From Pseudomonadota bacterium (lineage in GTDB: Bacteria > Pseudomonadota > Alphaproteobacteria > Rhizobiales > Xanthobacteraceae): a stretch of DNA of 46,097 nt. Every line of letters starts with the position of its first letter. The first letter of the stretch is position 1. Below are positions 9,441-19,088 of this stretch, one piece after another. The position numbers were made by a program, and so were the translations under genes. The stretch covers positions 1 through 46,097 of the forward strand of contig JACQAE010000035.1 of assembly GCA_016195095.1 (NCBI GenBank). Reading direction: 5' to 3'. Below the pieces are notes generated by a model. The model had not been told where the DNA came from. It was given only the letters and a program-made list of their open reading frames with translations, and searched no databases.

Positions 9441-9466
9441 ATATGTGTTGGCCTAAGGAGGGCCCG

Positions 9467-10687
9467 ATGTCTGCACCACAGTCTTCCACGCCGAGGCCCT
9501 CTGCGCCTGCTGCCCGGTCCCACCGCATCGAGACGCGGCTTGTGCAGGACGGCATCCTGCGCTCGCCGTTTGGCGAGACTTCCGAAGCGCTCTACCTGAC
9601 GCAGGGCTATGTTTACGACAATTCCGCCCAGGCCGAGGCGCGTTTCAAGGGCGAGGATTGCGGCTATCAATATTCGCGCTTTGCCAACCCCACCGTGTCG
9701 ATGTTCGAAAGCCGCATGGCTTCGCTTGAGGGCGCCGAGGCCGCGCGGGCGACCGCGACCGGAATGGCGGCGGTCACGGTTGCGCTCCTCGGCCAGCTCA
9801 AGGCTGGCGATCATGTTGTCGCGTCAAAGGCGATGTTTGGTTCCTGCCGCTACGTGATCGAGGAGTTCCTGCCGCGTTACGGTATACCATCGACGCTGGT
9901 CGATGGCCGCGATCTCGACCAGTGGCGCCGCGCGGCGCGCCCGACGACAAAGACTTTTTTTCTCGAAAGTCCGACCAATCCGGCGCTGGAGGTGATCGAC
10001 ATCGAAGCCGTGGCCGAAATCGCGCATCAAGCCGGGGCAACGCTGCTGGTCGACAATGTCTTCGCCACGCCGCTATGGCAGAGTCCGCTAACACTGGGCG
10101 CCGACTGCGTCATCTATTCCGCCACGAAGCATATCGATGGCCAGGGCCGCTGCCTGGGCGGCGTCGTGCTCGGCTCGACGAAATTCATTATCGACCATGT
10201 CCACACGCTCATCCGCCAAACCGGACCCTCGATGTCGCCGTTCAACGCCTGGGTTCTGCTCAAGGGTCTTGAAACGCTCGCCGTGCGCGTACGCGGGCAG
10301 ACCGACAACGCGGCGGCATGCGCGGTCGCGCTCGCCGAGCACACGAAGGTGTCGCGCGTGATCTATCCCGGCCGCCCCGACCATCCGCAGGCGGCGATCG
10401 TGCGCAGGCAGATGCGCGGCGGATCGACGCTTGTCGCGTTCGAGATCGATGGCGGCAAGGCGGCGGCGTTCCGCTTCCAGGACGCGCTGCGCCTGGTGCG
10501 CATATCCAACAATCTCGGCGATGCCAAGAGCCTCATCACGCATCCGGCGACGACGACGCATCAGCGGCTCAAGCAGGCGCAGCTCGACGAACTCGGCATC
10601 AGCGACGGCCTGGTGCGGCTGTCGGTCGGGCTCGAGCATCCCGACGATCTCATCGAGGATTTGCTGGCGGCGCTCGCCGTCGTCTGA
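9467..10687 (+). CDS. metZ: O-succinylhomoserine sulfhydrylase
   Basis: ETRLVQDGILRSPFGETSEALYLTQGYVYDNSAQAEARFKGEDCGYQYSRFANPTVSMFESRMASLEGAEAARATATGMAAV...YSATKHIDGQGRCLGG; AAGGAGG at 9455-9461 before ATG 9467. Confidence 0.93.
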   Translation: MSAPQSSTPRPSAPAARSHRIETRLVQDGILRSPFGETSEALYLTQGYVYDNSAQAEARFKGEDCGYQYSRFANPTVSMFESRMASLEGAEAARATATGMAAVTVALLGQLKAGDHVVASKAMFGSCRYVIEEFLPRYGIPSTLVDGRDLDQWRRAARPTTKTFFLESPTNPALEVIDIEAVAEIAHQAGATLLVDNVFATPLWQSPLTLGADCVIYSATKHIDGQGRCLGGVVLGSTKFIIDHVHTLIRQTGPSMSPFNAWVLLKGLETLAVRVRGQTDNAAACAVALAEHTKVSRVIYPGRPDHPQAAIVRRQMRGGSTLVAFEIDGGKAAAFRFQDALRLVRISNNLGDAKSLITHPATTTHQRLKQAQLDELGISDGLVRLSVGLEHPDDLIEDLLAALAVV

Positions 10688-10698
10688 TTGCCGTCGCC

Positions 10699-11493
10699 TC
10701 AACGTTTCGGCCGCGGCGCCACCGATACCTCGGCGGCCGGCCGCGTCGCGGCCTCCGCGATGGCGGCGCCAAGCAGCTTGGCGATGCAGGCGTAGCTCCA
10801 GTCGTTCATGTGCAGATCGTCGGCGCTGAGGAAAAGGTTGAATGCCAGGCCGTCCGTCTCGCGCCAGTGGCGCATGGCGCGAAATCGCCTGAAGACGCCG
10901 ACGCCGCTTTCTTTTGCCGCGGCTTCGATCACGTCAAGCATGTTGTCGACGTCATGCTTGGCGAGGATCTTGGGCGCGAATTGCGGATTGATGAGCACGA
11001 CATCGGCGCCGGCCGCCTGCAGACGCCGCACGCCTTGGCGAATGAGGCCGCCGGCCGCGCCGACCGGTTGCTCGCGCAGCACCGAATTGCTGCCGACCTG
11101 CCAGAGCACAAGGTGCGGCTTTTCCGCGATCACGTCGCTATCAAATCGCGCGACCATGTCGCTCGCGGTGTCGCCATTGACGCCGCGATTGATGACTTCG
11201 ATCGCGTGGCCATGAAAGCGCACGCGCAATTCCGCCTGTAACCGGTTGGGATAATTGGCAAGCGGAGAACTGGCCCCGGCCCCGGCGGTCGAGGAGGAGC
11301 CGATGGCAACGATGCGTAGCGGCTCGCCGGTAGCGAGCTGGCGCGCGGTGTGCACCAGCGCGCGGTCAAGACGGGTCACGTCGGGCGGTGCGCGACATGG
11401 CTTTCCCGACTGGTCTGCGATCGCCGACGCGGGCACGAGCGCCAGCGCGCCCAGCGTCACGATCGTTCGCAGGCGCGATACGCGACGTTTCAT
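10699..11493 (-). CDS. SGNH/GDSL-like hydrolase, catalytic residues apparently intact
   Basis: IVAIGSSSTAGAG (block I), INRGVNGD (block II Gly), LWQVGSNSVL (block III Asn), ADDLHMND (block V DxxH); signal peptide MKRRVSRLRTIVTLGALALVPASAIA; ATGA overlap with the upstream gene. Confidence 0.8.
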   Translation of the reverse strand: MKRRVSRLRTIVTLGALALVPASAIADQSGKPCRAPPDVTRLDRALVHTARQLATGEPLRIVAIGSSSTAGAGASSPLANYPNRLQAELRVRFHGHAIEVINRGVNGDTASDMVARFDSDVIAEKPHLVLWQVGSNSVLREQPVGAAGGLIRQGVRRLQAAGADVVLINPQFAPKILAKHDVDNMLDVIEAAAKESGVGVFRRFRAMRHWRETDGLAFNLFLSADDLHMNDWSYACIAKLLGAAIAEAATRPAAEVSVAPRPKR

Positions 11494-12251
11494 TTTGCGG
11501 GCGCTTCCGCTGGTTTCGCGGCGACGGCGAGTTGCGCGGAATTCTCGATGAGGTCGGCGAGGAGATGGGCGATGCAGTCGTGCACTTTTGCGGCGGTTTC
11601 CATGCGCTTGGTCGGCGAATAGAGATCGAACGTCCCGACTTCGTCCCACAAACGCATGATGGAAAAACGATCGAACACCGGAAGGTCGCGTTCGAGTGCA
11701 ACGAACTTCATGGATTCAAGAAATGGCCAGATCGCGATCATCGATACCGTGCGCGGGCTGAACTGCATATTGACGAAGAGAACATTAGCGCCGCCGGCAA
11801 TGAGCGTGTCGGCCCCGAGATTGAGTGTCGCGCGAAAGACATCCGGGTCGACGCCGCGGATGGCGTCCACCGTTCCGGTCTGCCATATCACCAGGTCGGG
11901 CCGGTCGTCCATCAGCATAAGCGGAAAAGTCTTGACCATGTCTTCCGAAGTCTGGCGCGATTTCGCGTGCGAAATCACGCGCACGGTGACGTTGGGCAGG
12001 TGGTTGGTGAGCACAGCCTCCAGACGCGCAGGATAGGCGGCCCTGGCGCCTTCCGGACCCGGAAGTGTTGACGAGGACGTCCCCGCGACCGAAATCGTCA
12101 GCCGTTTTTTTTGCATTGCAGCATATACGCGCGGCAGCGCGATTTCGGTGTTCGCGAAACTTGCCGCGACCGCGCACGATTCGGCCATGGCGGCCGCTAC
12201 GGTCGTCGAGGCCGCGAGCGTCCAAACCAGCAATGCCGCGACAATCCTCAT
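11490..12251 (-). CDS. SGNH-like paralog, degenerate catalytic blocks
   Basis: Alignable with the downstream gene (TSEDMVKTFPLMLMDDRPDLVIWQTGTVDAIRG; PVFDRFSIMRLW; CIAHLL), but blocks II, III and V lack Gly, Asn and Asp/His. Signal peptide; ATGA overlaps both neighbours. Confidence 0.7.
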   Translation of the reverse strand: MRIVAALLVWTLAASTTVAAAMAESCAVAASFANTEIALPRVYAAMQKKRLTISVAGTSSSTLPGPEGARAAYPARLEAVLTNHLPNVTVRVISHAKSRQTSEDMVKTFPLMLMDDRPDLVIWQTGTVDAIRGVDPDVFRATLNLGADTLIAGGANVLFVNMQFSPRTVSMIAIWPFLESMKFVALERDLPVFDRFSIMRLWDEVGTFDLYSPTKRMETAAKVHDCIAHLLADLIENSAQLAVAAKPAEAPAK

Positions 12252-13411
12252 GCCTCGCCCCCCGCGAGGGTGGATCCCGGTGCTGCCGCCGGGGGACCGC
12301 GATGTGGTCCCTCGATACGCTTATACCATGCAAACAGCCAGGCAACGCCGACCATGATGACTATGCCTAACAAGCTGACAATAATCTGCATGCCGACGCC
12401 GCGTGAAATCTCGACCATCATGAAGTGGCCGACAAAGCTGAGGAACACGCCGAGGCAGAATATCTCCAGGGAATGCTGCCCGCACAGGATCGCGGGATAG
12501 GCCACCGGCGAGCGCAGCCAGAGGCGATCGCGCGACACCAGACGCACCGTGATCGCCGCCAGCGCGAGAAAATGCGCAAAACGCAGCACATCGAGATTGG
12601 TCTTGTCGATCGGGTAGATCCATTCCGCCAGCCAGCGCGGCACATGCTGCGCAAGGCGCGGAAAGTGCCATGTCGCCACGATGGCGATTGCGAAGAGAAT
12701 GTACGCGACAGCGGCGGCGACGGTGAACGGCGAATTGAGGACGCGCGCCATTCGAGCGGCGCCACCAAGTCCACACCACGCGCCGAACACGAACAGCGCC
12801 TGCCATGCAAACGGATTGAACACCCAATGACCGTCGGGGTAGGAGGGGAAATTCCAATGGAAATACCAGGCCAACAGATAAATCAGAACCGACAGCGCCA
12901 GCGCGCCGTTGAGACTGCGCTTGAGCAGCCAGAGCATTGGCGGAAAAACGGCGAGCAGCACGATATAGAGCGGCAACACGTCCATATTTGCCGGTTTGAA
13001 TTTGAGCAGAAGCGCTTGGATCAGCGTCACGTCTGGCTGTTTGAGGAAGTTGAAGACGCCCATTTCCTCGTTGAACAGCGGATTATCGAAACTGGCGGAT
13101 ACGTAAGAGATTTCCGCCATGTAGATGACGAAGAGAAATATATGGGCGACATAAACCTGCCATGCGCGCTTGAGTACGCGCGCGCCGGCGATGATGACCC
13201 CGTGCTCGCTCATGGCGCGGCCGTAGACAAACGCCGCCGTGAAGCCTGAAATGAACACAAAAATCTCGGTCGCGTCGCTGAATCCGTAATTGCGGATAGT
13301 GACCCAGCTCACGATATTGGAGGGGATATGATCAAGAAAAATGAGCCAAAGCGCGAGGCCGCGAAACAGATCAAGACGCAGGTCGCGGCTGGCCGGGACG
13401 ACGGGGGGCAT
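12248..13411 (-). CDS. opgC: OpgC family membrane acyltransferase-like protein
   Basis: MPPVVPASRDLRLDLFRGLALWLIFLDHIPSNIVSWVTIRNYGFSDATEIFVFISGFTAAFVYGRAM; polytopic. Confidence 0.85.
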   Translation of the reverse strand: MPPVVPASRDLRLDLFRGLALWLIFLDHIPSNIVSWVTIRNYGFSDATEIFVFISGFTAAFVYGRAMSEHGVIIAGARVLKRAWQVYVAHIFLFVIYMAEISYVSASFDNPLFNEEMGVFNFLKQPDVTLIQALLLKFKPANMDVLPLYIVLLAVFPPMLWLLKRSLNGALALSVLIYLLAWYFHWNFPSYPDGHWVFNPFAWQALFVFGAWCGLGGAARMARVLNSPFTVAAAVAYILFAIAIVATWHFPRLAQHVPRWLAEWIYPIDKTNLDVLRFAHFLALAAITVRLVSRDRLWLRSPVAYPAILCGQHSLEIFCLGVFLSFVGHFMMVEISRGVGMQIIVSLLGIVIMVGVAWLFAWYKRIEGPHRGPPAAAPGSTLAGGEA

Positions 13412-13690
13412 GGCTACTGCTCGCTCGTTTTGGCTCGGCGCGACGAGTTGTGGCACGGCGCCGGGCGAGCGGCAATCAGGCGGCGTGCCGCGGCCTTGAG
13501 GCCGTCCGCAGCGATCCGACCCCGACATTCAAATCGCAAATGCCAGGGCAAGTCGGCCCGCTCATGTATCCAATCCGTGGGGCGCCTTATCCAAAAAGAT
13601 GCGAACAGCCTGTTTGGGCCGCAGCGCCAGATCACGAAGATTTTGGATCGATTCAATTCAAAATCAAGAACGTGATCGATGCCGGTAGCT

Positions 13691-13744
13691 TAGAGCATAG
13701 TGGTGCCCGAAAACCGCTTCGCATTTTTTGGCTCCATGCTTTAG
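13691..13744 (-). repeat. Dispersed repeat copy upstream of apaG
   Basis: GAGCATAGTGGTGCCCGAAAACCGCTTCGCATTTTTTGGCTCCATGCTTTA resembles the reverse complement of the 22570-type element; GAGCAT/ATGCTT inverted ends. Confidence 0.55.
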
Positions 13745-13852
13745 GTGAAGCAACTTGTTGTATTTTCCATGGCCGCCGGGGGCAAACGGTCCAACTTGTG
13801 TACTGGCTGGGCATTTTTTTTTGGGCGGCGACTGCGCTGGCGCAGCCATGGC

Positions 13853-14242
13853 TTGTGGGCAATCACGCGCAATATCGAGGTCACGGTACGTCCGCGATTC
13901 CTGCCAGAGCGTTCGTCGGCGGAGAAGAGCTACTTTTTCTGGGCCTATACGATCGAGATCACCAATCGTGGCGCCGACATGGTGCAGCTCAAGACGCGCC
14001 ATTGGCGCATCACCGATGCGTATGGACGTCTCCAGGAGGTGCGCGGCGCCGGCGTTGTCGGCGAGGAGCCCGTGCTCGAGCCCGGCCAGTCCTTCGAATA
14101 CACGAGCGGCGTGCCGCTGCCGACGCCGTCCGGATTCATGAGCGGCAGCTACGGTATGATCAGCGCCGCTGGCGAACAATTCGATATTTCCGTACCGACG
14201 TTTTCGCTCGACAGTCCGGGTGAAAAACGCACGGTGAATTGA
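13853..14242 (+). CDS. apaG: ApaG protein (Co2+/Mg2+ efflux-associated)
   Basis: RNIEVTVRPRFLPERSSAEKSYFFWAYTIEITNRGADMVQLKTRHWRITDAYGRLQEVRGAGVVGEEPVLEPGQSFEYTSGVPLPTPSGFMSGSYGM. Start uncertain: TTG 13853 gives the usual ~130-aa length; ATG 13769 is in the same frame upstream. Confidence 0.85.
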   Translation: MWAITRNIEVTVRPRFLPERSSAEKSYFFWAYTIEITNRGADMVQLKTRHWRITDAYGRLQEVRGAGVVGEEPVLEPGQSFEYTSGVPLPTPSGFMSGSYGMISAAGEQFDISVPTFSLDSPGEKRTVN

Positions 14243-14317
14243 AGGCGCCTGCGTCCGGCGTTTTCGTGGGCAGCGCACGACCGCATGTGTTCGCGATCAT
14301 GAACACTGCGTGCCAGG

Positions 14318-15319
14318 TCAAACCTCTGCAGATACGTCCGACGGCGCGAACACATAGGTCGCGTTGCAGAATTCGCAGGTCACCGTGATGGTGCCATTCT
14401 CGATCATGTCGGCTCGGTCCTGCGGTGCGAAGCTTCTGAGCATGTTTTCAACATTGCCGCGCGAGCAGGTGCATTTGGCCGCCACCGCCGCGGCGCGGAA
14501 TACGCGCACGCCGTGTTCGTGAAACAGCCGATAGACGAGGCGTTCGCTGGACAGCGCGGGCTCAACCAACTCGAGGTCGGTGACCGTCGCCATCAGCGAG
14601 CGACCCTCGATCCATGCCGCGTCCTCCTCCACCATATGCGCCGCCGCGCCGGTGGGCGCGTCGCCCGGATCGAAATCGGCGTGGCGGATGCGTTCGCGCT
14701 TTTGCGGAAGGAATTGCAGCAAGATACCGCCGGCGCGCCAGCGACGACGCGCTCCGTCCACGGTCGCGCGCAGTTCCTCGGCAACCGCCAGCCGCACGCT
14801 GGTGGGGATCTGCTCGGAGCGCAGGAAATACTCGTGCGCGGCGTCCTCGAGCGTGCCGCCGGAAAGCGCGACGAGGCCCTGGTAGCGGTTCATGTCGGCG
14901 CCTTGATCAATGGTGAGTGCGAGATGGCCGCGTCCCAGGAGTTGCCCCGCCGACGCCGCGCCTGCGGTAATCGCGGCATCGACTCGGTCGCGGTCGAAAC
15001 TGGCGCATGCACGCACGCTGCCGGGCGTCGTGAAATCGACGACGAGCAGGCGAACGGGGCCGTCGGTCTGTGTTTGCAGGATGAAGCGTCCGTCGAATTT
15101 GAGCGAGGCGGCGCAGAGCACAGCGAGCACGATCGCCTCGCCCAGCAGGCGCGCGACCGGAACGGGAAAGTCATGCCGGCCGAGGATGTCGTCGAGCGCG
15201 GGACCGAGGCGAACGACGCGGCCGCGTAAATCAAGCGTCGCCACCGCGAACGGCAGCACGCTGTCATCAGCCGCATCGTCGGACGGATTGCGGACAGGAA
15301 CGGTGATTTCATTCATCAT
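14318..15319 (-). CDS. hslO: Hsp33 redox-regulated chaperone
   Basis: C-terminal zinc motif [15 protein letters not shown]...[30 protein letters not shown] overlap with argF. Confidence 0.92.
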   Translation of the reverse strand: MMNEITVPVRNPSDDAADDSVLPFAVATLDLRGRVVRLGPALDDILGRHDFPVPVARLLGEAIVLAVLCAASLKFDGRFILQTQTDGPVRLLVVDFTTPGSVRACASFDRDRVDAAITAGAASAGQLLGRGHLALTIDQGADMNRYQGLVALSGGTLEDAAHEYFLRSEQIPTSVRLAVAEELRATVDGARRRWRAGGILLQFLPQKRERIRHADFDPGDAPTGAAAHMVEEDAAWIEGRSLMATVTDLELVEPALSSERLVYRLFHEHGVRVFRAAAVAAKCTCSRGNVENMLRSFAPQDRADMIENGTITVTCEFCNATYVFAPSDVSAEV

Positions 15320-16236
15320 TGCGCCGCGTGCAGGCACCACGCCAGAATACCTTTTTGCGCGTGCAGCCGGTTCTCCGCCTCGTCGAGAACAACCGACTGG
15401 GGACCGTCGATGACGTCATCGGTTACTTCTTCGCCGCGGTGAGCGGGCAGGCAATGCATGAACAACGCGTCCGGCCTCGCCTTCCCCATCAGCGCGGAGT
15501 TGACCTGAAAGCGCTTGAGCAGGCCGCGCCGCCGCTTGCCGTCGCGATCGCCCATCGACACCCAGGTATCGGTGACCACGCAGTCGGCGTTCGCAACCGC
15601 CGCCGCGGCGTCATGCCCGAAGGTGACGTCGGCGCCGCATTGGCGTGCCCAGGCGACCAATTTGCGCTCAGGCGCCAGCGTGCGCGGTGTCGCGACCCGC
15701 AGTCGAAAACCAAACCGGCTTGCGGCATGCACCCAAGACGTGAGCACGTTGTTGGAATCGCCGGTCCAGGCGATCGTGCGGCCGTCGATGCGCCCGCGAT
15801 GCTGCTCGAACGTCATCACGTCGGCCATGACCTGGCAGGGATGCGAGTGTCTGGTCAGGCCATTGATGACCGGGATGCTGGCGTGGCGCGCCAACTCGCT
15901 CACCGCGTCATGGCGCAATATTCGGATCATGATCGCGTCGACGTAACGCGAAAGCACGCGCGCGGTGTCGGCAATCGTTTCGCCGCGCCCGAGCTGCATT
16001 TCCTGGCTGGTCAGCACAATCACGTCGCCGCCGAGCTGGCGCATGGCGATATCAAAGGAAATGCGCGTGCGCGTCGACGGCTTGTCGAAGATCATCGCCA
16101 GTACCCGGCCGGCCAGTGGACCGGCGGCGCCACGGCGGTGCCGCCTGAGGTTGTGGCCGGCGTCGATCATCACGCGCAGGTCTCGCGCCGCTATGTCGCA
16201 AAGATCGATAAAGTGGCGCACATCCGTCGCGCTCAC
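15316..16236 (-). CDS. argF: Ornithine carbamoyltransferase
   Basis: [28 protein letters not shown] (STRTR), [43 protein letters not shown]. Confidence 0.95.
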   Translation of the reverse strand: MSATDVRHFIDLCDIAARDLRVMIDAGHNLRRHRRGAAGPLAGRVLAMIFDKPSTRTRISFDIAMRQLGGDVIVLTSQEMQLGRGETIADTARVLSRYVDAIMIRILRHDAVSELARHASIPVINGLTRHSHPCQVMADVMTFEQHRGRIDGRTIAWTGDSNNVLTSWVHAASRFGFRLRVATPRTLAPERKLVAWARQCGADVTFGHDAAAAVANADCVVTDTWVSMGDRDGKRRRGLLKRFQVNSALMGKARPDALFMHCLPAHRGEEVTDDVIDGPQSVVLDEAENRLHAQKGILAWCLHAAQ

Positions 16237-17444
16237 CGGCTCGCTCCGTGTGGCGCGGCCTGTACCGCCAATCGGCCTTCGATGCGCGCCGCGGCGCGGT
16301 CGATGGCGGCGATCGCATGGGCGATCTCCGCTTCGCCGACGATCAATGGCGGCAACAGGCGCACGACGTTGTCGCCCGCCGCCACGGTCAGCAGACGTTC
16401 CGCGCGCAGCGCATCGACGAGTTCGGCGTTCGCCACCGCCGCGCGCAATCCGATCAGCATGCCCTCGCCGCGCACTTCCGCGATGACCGTCGGATAGCGG
16501 TCCTTCAATTGCGCGAGCCGCTGCTTGAATAGCAGCGCATTGTCGCGCACGCGGGCAAGAAACCCCGGTTCGAGCACGATATCGAGCGTAGCGTTGCCGA
16601 CGGCCATGGCCAGGGGATTGCCGCCGAAGGTCGATCCATGGGTACCCGCGACCATGCCATTTGCCGCCTCGGCCGTCGCCAGGCAGGCGCCGATCGGAAA
16701 GCCGGCGCCCAGTGCCTTGGCGATGGCCATCACGTCGGGCGTGACGCCGGTTTGTTCATATGCGAACAGCGTTCCCGTCCGCCCGATCCCGGTCTGCACC
16801 TCGTCGAACAGCAGCAGGAGTCCGTGCTGGTCGCACAGGTCGCGCAGTCCGCGCAGCACCCGCGTCGGCACCACCCGCACGCCGCCCTCGCCCATGATCG
16901 GTTCGATCAGGATCGCCGCTGTTGCCTCGCCGAGTGCGCGTTTGGTGGCCTCAATGTCGGCGAACTCAACCTGATCGAAGCCTTCGACGGGCGGTCCGAA
17001 CCCGTCAAGGTACTTTTTCTGCCCGCCGGCGGCGAGCGCCGCCAGGGTGCGGCCGTGAAAGGCGCCCTCATAGGTGATGATCCGGTAGCGTTCCGGGTGG
17101 CCGGCGACGGCCTGGTACTTGCGCGCGATTTTGATCGCGCATTCCATCGCCTCGGCGCCGGAATTGCAGAAGAACACCTGGTCGGCGAAGCTTTCCGCGC
17201 ACAATCGCGCCGCTAGCCGCTCGCCCCCCGGAATGCGAAAGAGGTTAGAGACATGCCACACCTTGCTCGCTTGCTCGGTGAGCGCCGCGATGAGATGCGG
17301 ATGCGCATGGCCGAGAGCGCTGACCGCCACCCCGCCGGCAAAGTCGAGATAGCGCTCGCCCGTGGTGGCCACCAGCCAAGCGCCCTCGCCCCGTTCGAAG
17401 GCGAGGTCAACGCGTGCGTAGGTGGGAAGAACGTGCGACGTCAC
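16233..17444 (-). CDS. argD: Acetylornithine aminotransferase
   Basis: [95 protein letters not shown] start. Confidence 0.93.
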   Translation of the reverse strand: MTSHVLPTYARVDLAFERGEGAWLVATTGERYLDFAGGVAVSALGHAHPHLIAALTEQASKVWHVSNLFRIPGGERLAARLCAESFADQVFFCNSGAEAMECAIKIARKYQAVAGHPERYRIITYEGAFHGRTLAALAAGGQKKYLDGFGPPVEGFDQVEFADIEATKRALGEATAAILIEPIMGEGGVRVVPTRVLRGLRDLCDQHGLLLLFDEVQTGIGRTGTLFAYEQTGVTPDVMAIAKALGAGFPIGACLATAEAANGMVAGTHGSTFGGNPLAMAVGNATLDIVLEPGFLARVRDNALLFKQRLAQLKDRYPTVIAEVRGEGMLIGLRAAVANAELVDALRAERLLTVAAGDNVVRLLPPLIVGEAEIAHAIAAIDRAAARIEGRLAVQAAPHGASR

Positions 17445-17505
17445 AATTCAGCTCGTCCGGCATGCGCGTTGAACCGCGAACGCGCGAGACAGCGTTAAAT
17501 GAAAT

Positions 17506-17527
17506 GTGCCGCCCCGCCGGGCGGCAC
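17506..17527 (-). other. Perfect 9-bp stem hairpin in the argD 5' leader / argD-gcrA divergent intergenic
   Basis: GTGCCGCCC-CGCC-GGGCGGCAC, about 60 nt upstream of the argD GTG. Confidence 0.5.
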
Positions 17528-17836
17528 CGGGCAATTATCCTCTCGTCGGTCTTGGCCTGTCAACGACGCCAACAGGGTCGCGGCCACAAAATCGTCCAAT
17601 CGTCGCCCCGTACTCAGGAACATGTGGAATCCGGAGTTCGGACTCTTGCGCGGGATTCACGCCATATAGTAGCTTGCCCAGCGTTAGCTACGATATCTCG
17701 TGCGACGGACTGATTTCCGAGTAATTCCGGTGTTCAGGAATGCTTGTCCGGGCGGTCTTGCGGCTGCCCGGCGCACGGAGAGGGATTCGAGCCACTCCGC
17801 TTTCGCTGCAGCGTTACGGTCGCAAAGGAACATCGC

Positions 17837-18343
17837 ATGGATTGGACCGAAGAACGCGTGGAACTGCTCAAGAAGCTGTGGGCCGACGGTCTTTCGGCTA
17901 GCCAGATTGCCGGAGAACTCGGCGGCATCACCCGTAATGCAGTCATCGGCAAGGTTCATCGGCTGGGGCTGTCGGGACGCGCCAAGTCGCCCTCCTCGAC
18001 GGCGCCGCGGCCGCGCAAGCCACGCACATCCTCGCCCATGCTGCGCATGGCGCGGCCAGCCATGCGCGGCAATACGGCGCTGGCTGCGGCCGCCATGTAT
18101 GATTTTGAGCCGGAGCCGGAAGCCGAGTTGATCGAGAACGTCATCCCGATTGGCCAGCGCTGCACGCTGCTCGAGTTGAATGAATCGCGGTGCCGGTGGC
18201 CGATCGGTGACCCAGGGACGCTGGAGTTTTTCTTCTGCGGCGGCCAGCCGCATGGCGCGTTTCCCTATTGCTCCTACCACTCGCGCATCGCCTATCAACC
18301 GATAGCCGACCGCCGCCGCGACCGCCGCCCGGTGCGCGGCTGA
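17837..18343 (+). CDS. gcrA: GcrA family cell-cycle regulator
   Basis: MDWTEERVELLKKLWADGLSASQIAGELGGITRNAVIGKVHRLGLSGRAK; C-terminal CRWPIGDPGTLEFFFCGG...YCSYHSRIAYQP. Confidence 0.93.
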   Translation: MDWTEERVELLKKLWADGLSASQIAGELGGITRNAVIGKVHRLGLSGRAKSPSSTAPRPRKPRTSSPMLRMARPAMRGNTALAAAAMYDFEPEPEAELIENVIPIGQRCTLLELNESRCRWPIGDPGTLEFFFCGGQPHGAFPYCSYHSRIAYQPIADRRRDRRPVRG

Positions 18344-18359
18344 TGCGGTCCCGCGCCGT

Positions 18360-19088
18360 TTAGACCGGTTTGCCGAAACGCTCATCAAGCGCGTACCCTG
18401 CGCCGCGTACGGTGCGCAGCGGGTCGCGGTCATGGCCGCGGTTAAGCGCCTTGCGCAGGCGGCCAACATGCACATCGACGGTGCGTTCATCGATATAGAC
18501 GTCGCGCCCCCATACGCCGTCGAGCAGTTGCTCGCGCGAATAGACGCGGCCGGGGCTCTGCATGAGAAACTCAAGCAAGCGGAATTCAATCGGACCGAGG
18601 TCGACCTCGCGCCCGGCGCGCGCCACGCGTTTGCGTTCACGATCAAGCTCGATATCGCCGGCGTTCAACACCGTCGCGATGCGTTCGGGCCGCGCCCGGC
18701 GCAGCAGCGCACGCACGCGCGCAAGCAGTTCGGGAACGGAAAACGGCTTGACGATGTAATCGTCGGCGCCGCTCGCCAGTCCGCGCACGCGCTCTGCCTC
18801 CTCCCCACGTGCCGTCAGCATGATGATTGGAAGCTCGCGCGTCGCCGCGCGCGCGCGCAGGCGACGCACAAGTTCGATGCCGGACAGGCCAGGCAGCATC
18901 CAGTCGATCACCGCCAGGTCGGGCGGCGCCTCCTGGAGCCGCAATTCGGCCTCGTCACCACGGCTCGCCGCCTCGACATCGTAACCCTCGGCCTCCAAAT
19001 TGTAGCGCAGCAGCAACGTCAGCGGCGCCTCGTCCTCGACGATCAGGACGCGCGCCGGCATGCCCGGCCGACCTGCGTGTCCATTCAT
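18360..19088 (-). CDS. phoB: Phosphate regulon response regulator PhoB
   Basis: RVLIVEDEAPLTLLLRYNLEAEGYDVEAASRGDEAE...VIDWMLPGLSGIELVRRLR; winged-helix output VDLGPIEFRLLEFLMQSPGRVYSREQLLDGVWGRDVYIDERTVDVHVGRLRKAL. Confidence 0.92.
   Translation of the reverse strand: MNGHAGRPGMPARVLIVEDEAPLTLLLRYNLEAEGYDVEAASRGDEAELRLQEAPPDLAVIDWMLPGLSGIELVRRLRARAATRELPIIMLTARGEEAERVRGLASGADDYIVKPFSVPELLARVRALLRRARPERIATVLNAGDIELDRERKRVARAGREVDLGPIEFRLLEFLMQSPGRVYSREQLLDGVWGRDVYIDERTVDVHVGRLRKALNRGHDRDPLRTVRGAGYALDERFGKPV

Noticed and set aside
13815-13823. T-run upstream of the ApaG core as a frameshift site or sequencing error
   Set aside because: ApaG homology starts downstream of it, with a plausible TTG start at 13853, so no frameshift is needed.
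17775-17815. tRNA-Ser 3'-end-like string on the minus strand (GGAGTGGCTCGAATCCCTCTCCGTGCGCC), possible tRNA remnant or att site
   Set aside because: T-stem has a mismatch, no matching acceptor, D or anticodon arms found, and no integrase nearby; may be chance. tRNAscan-SE or a search for the flanking tRNA would decide.
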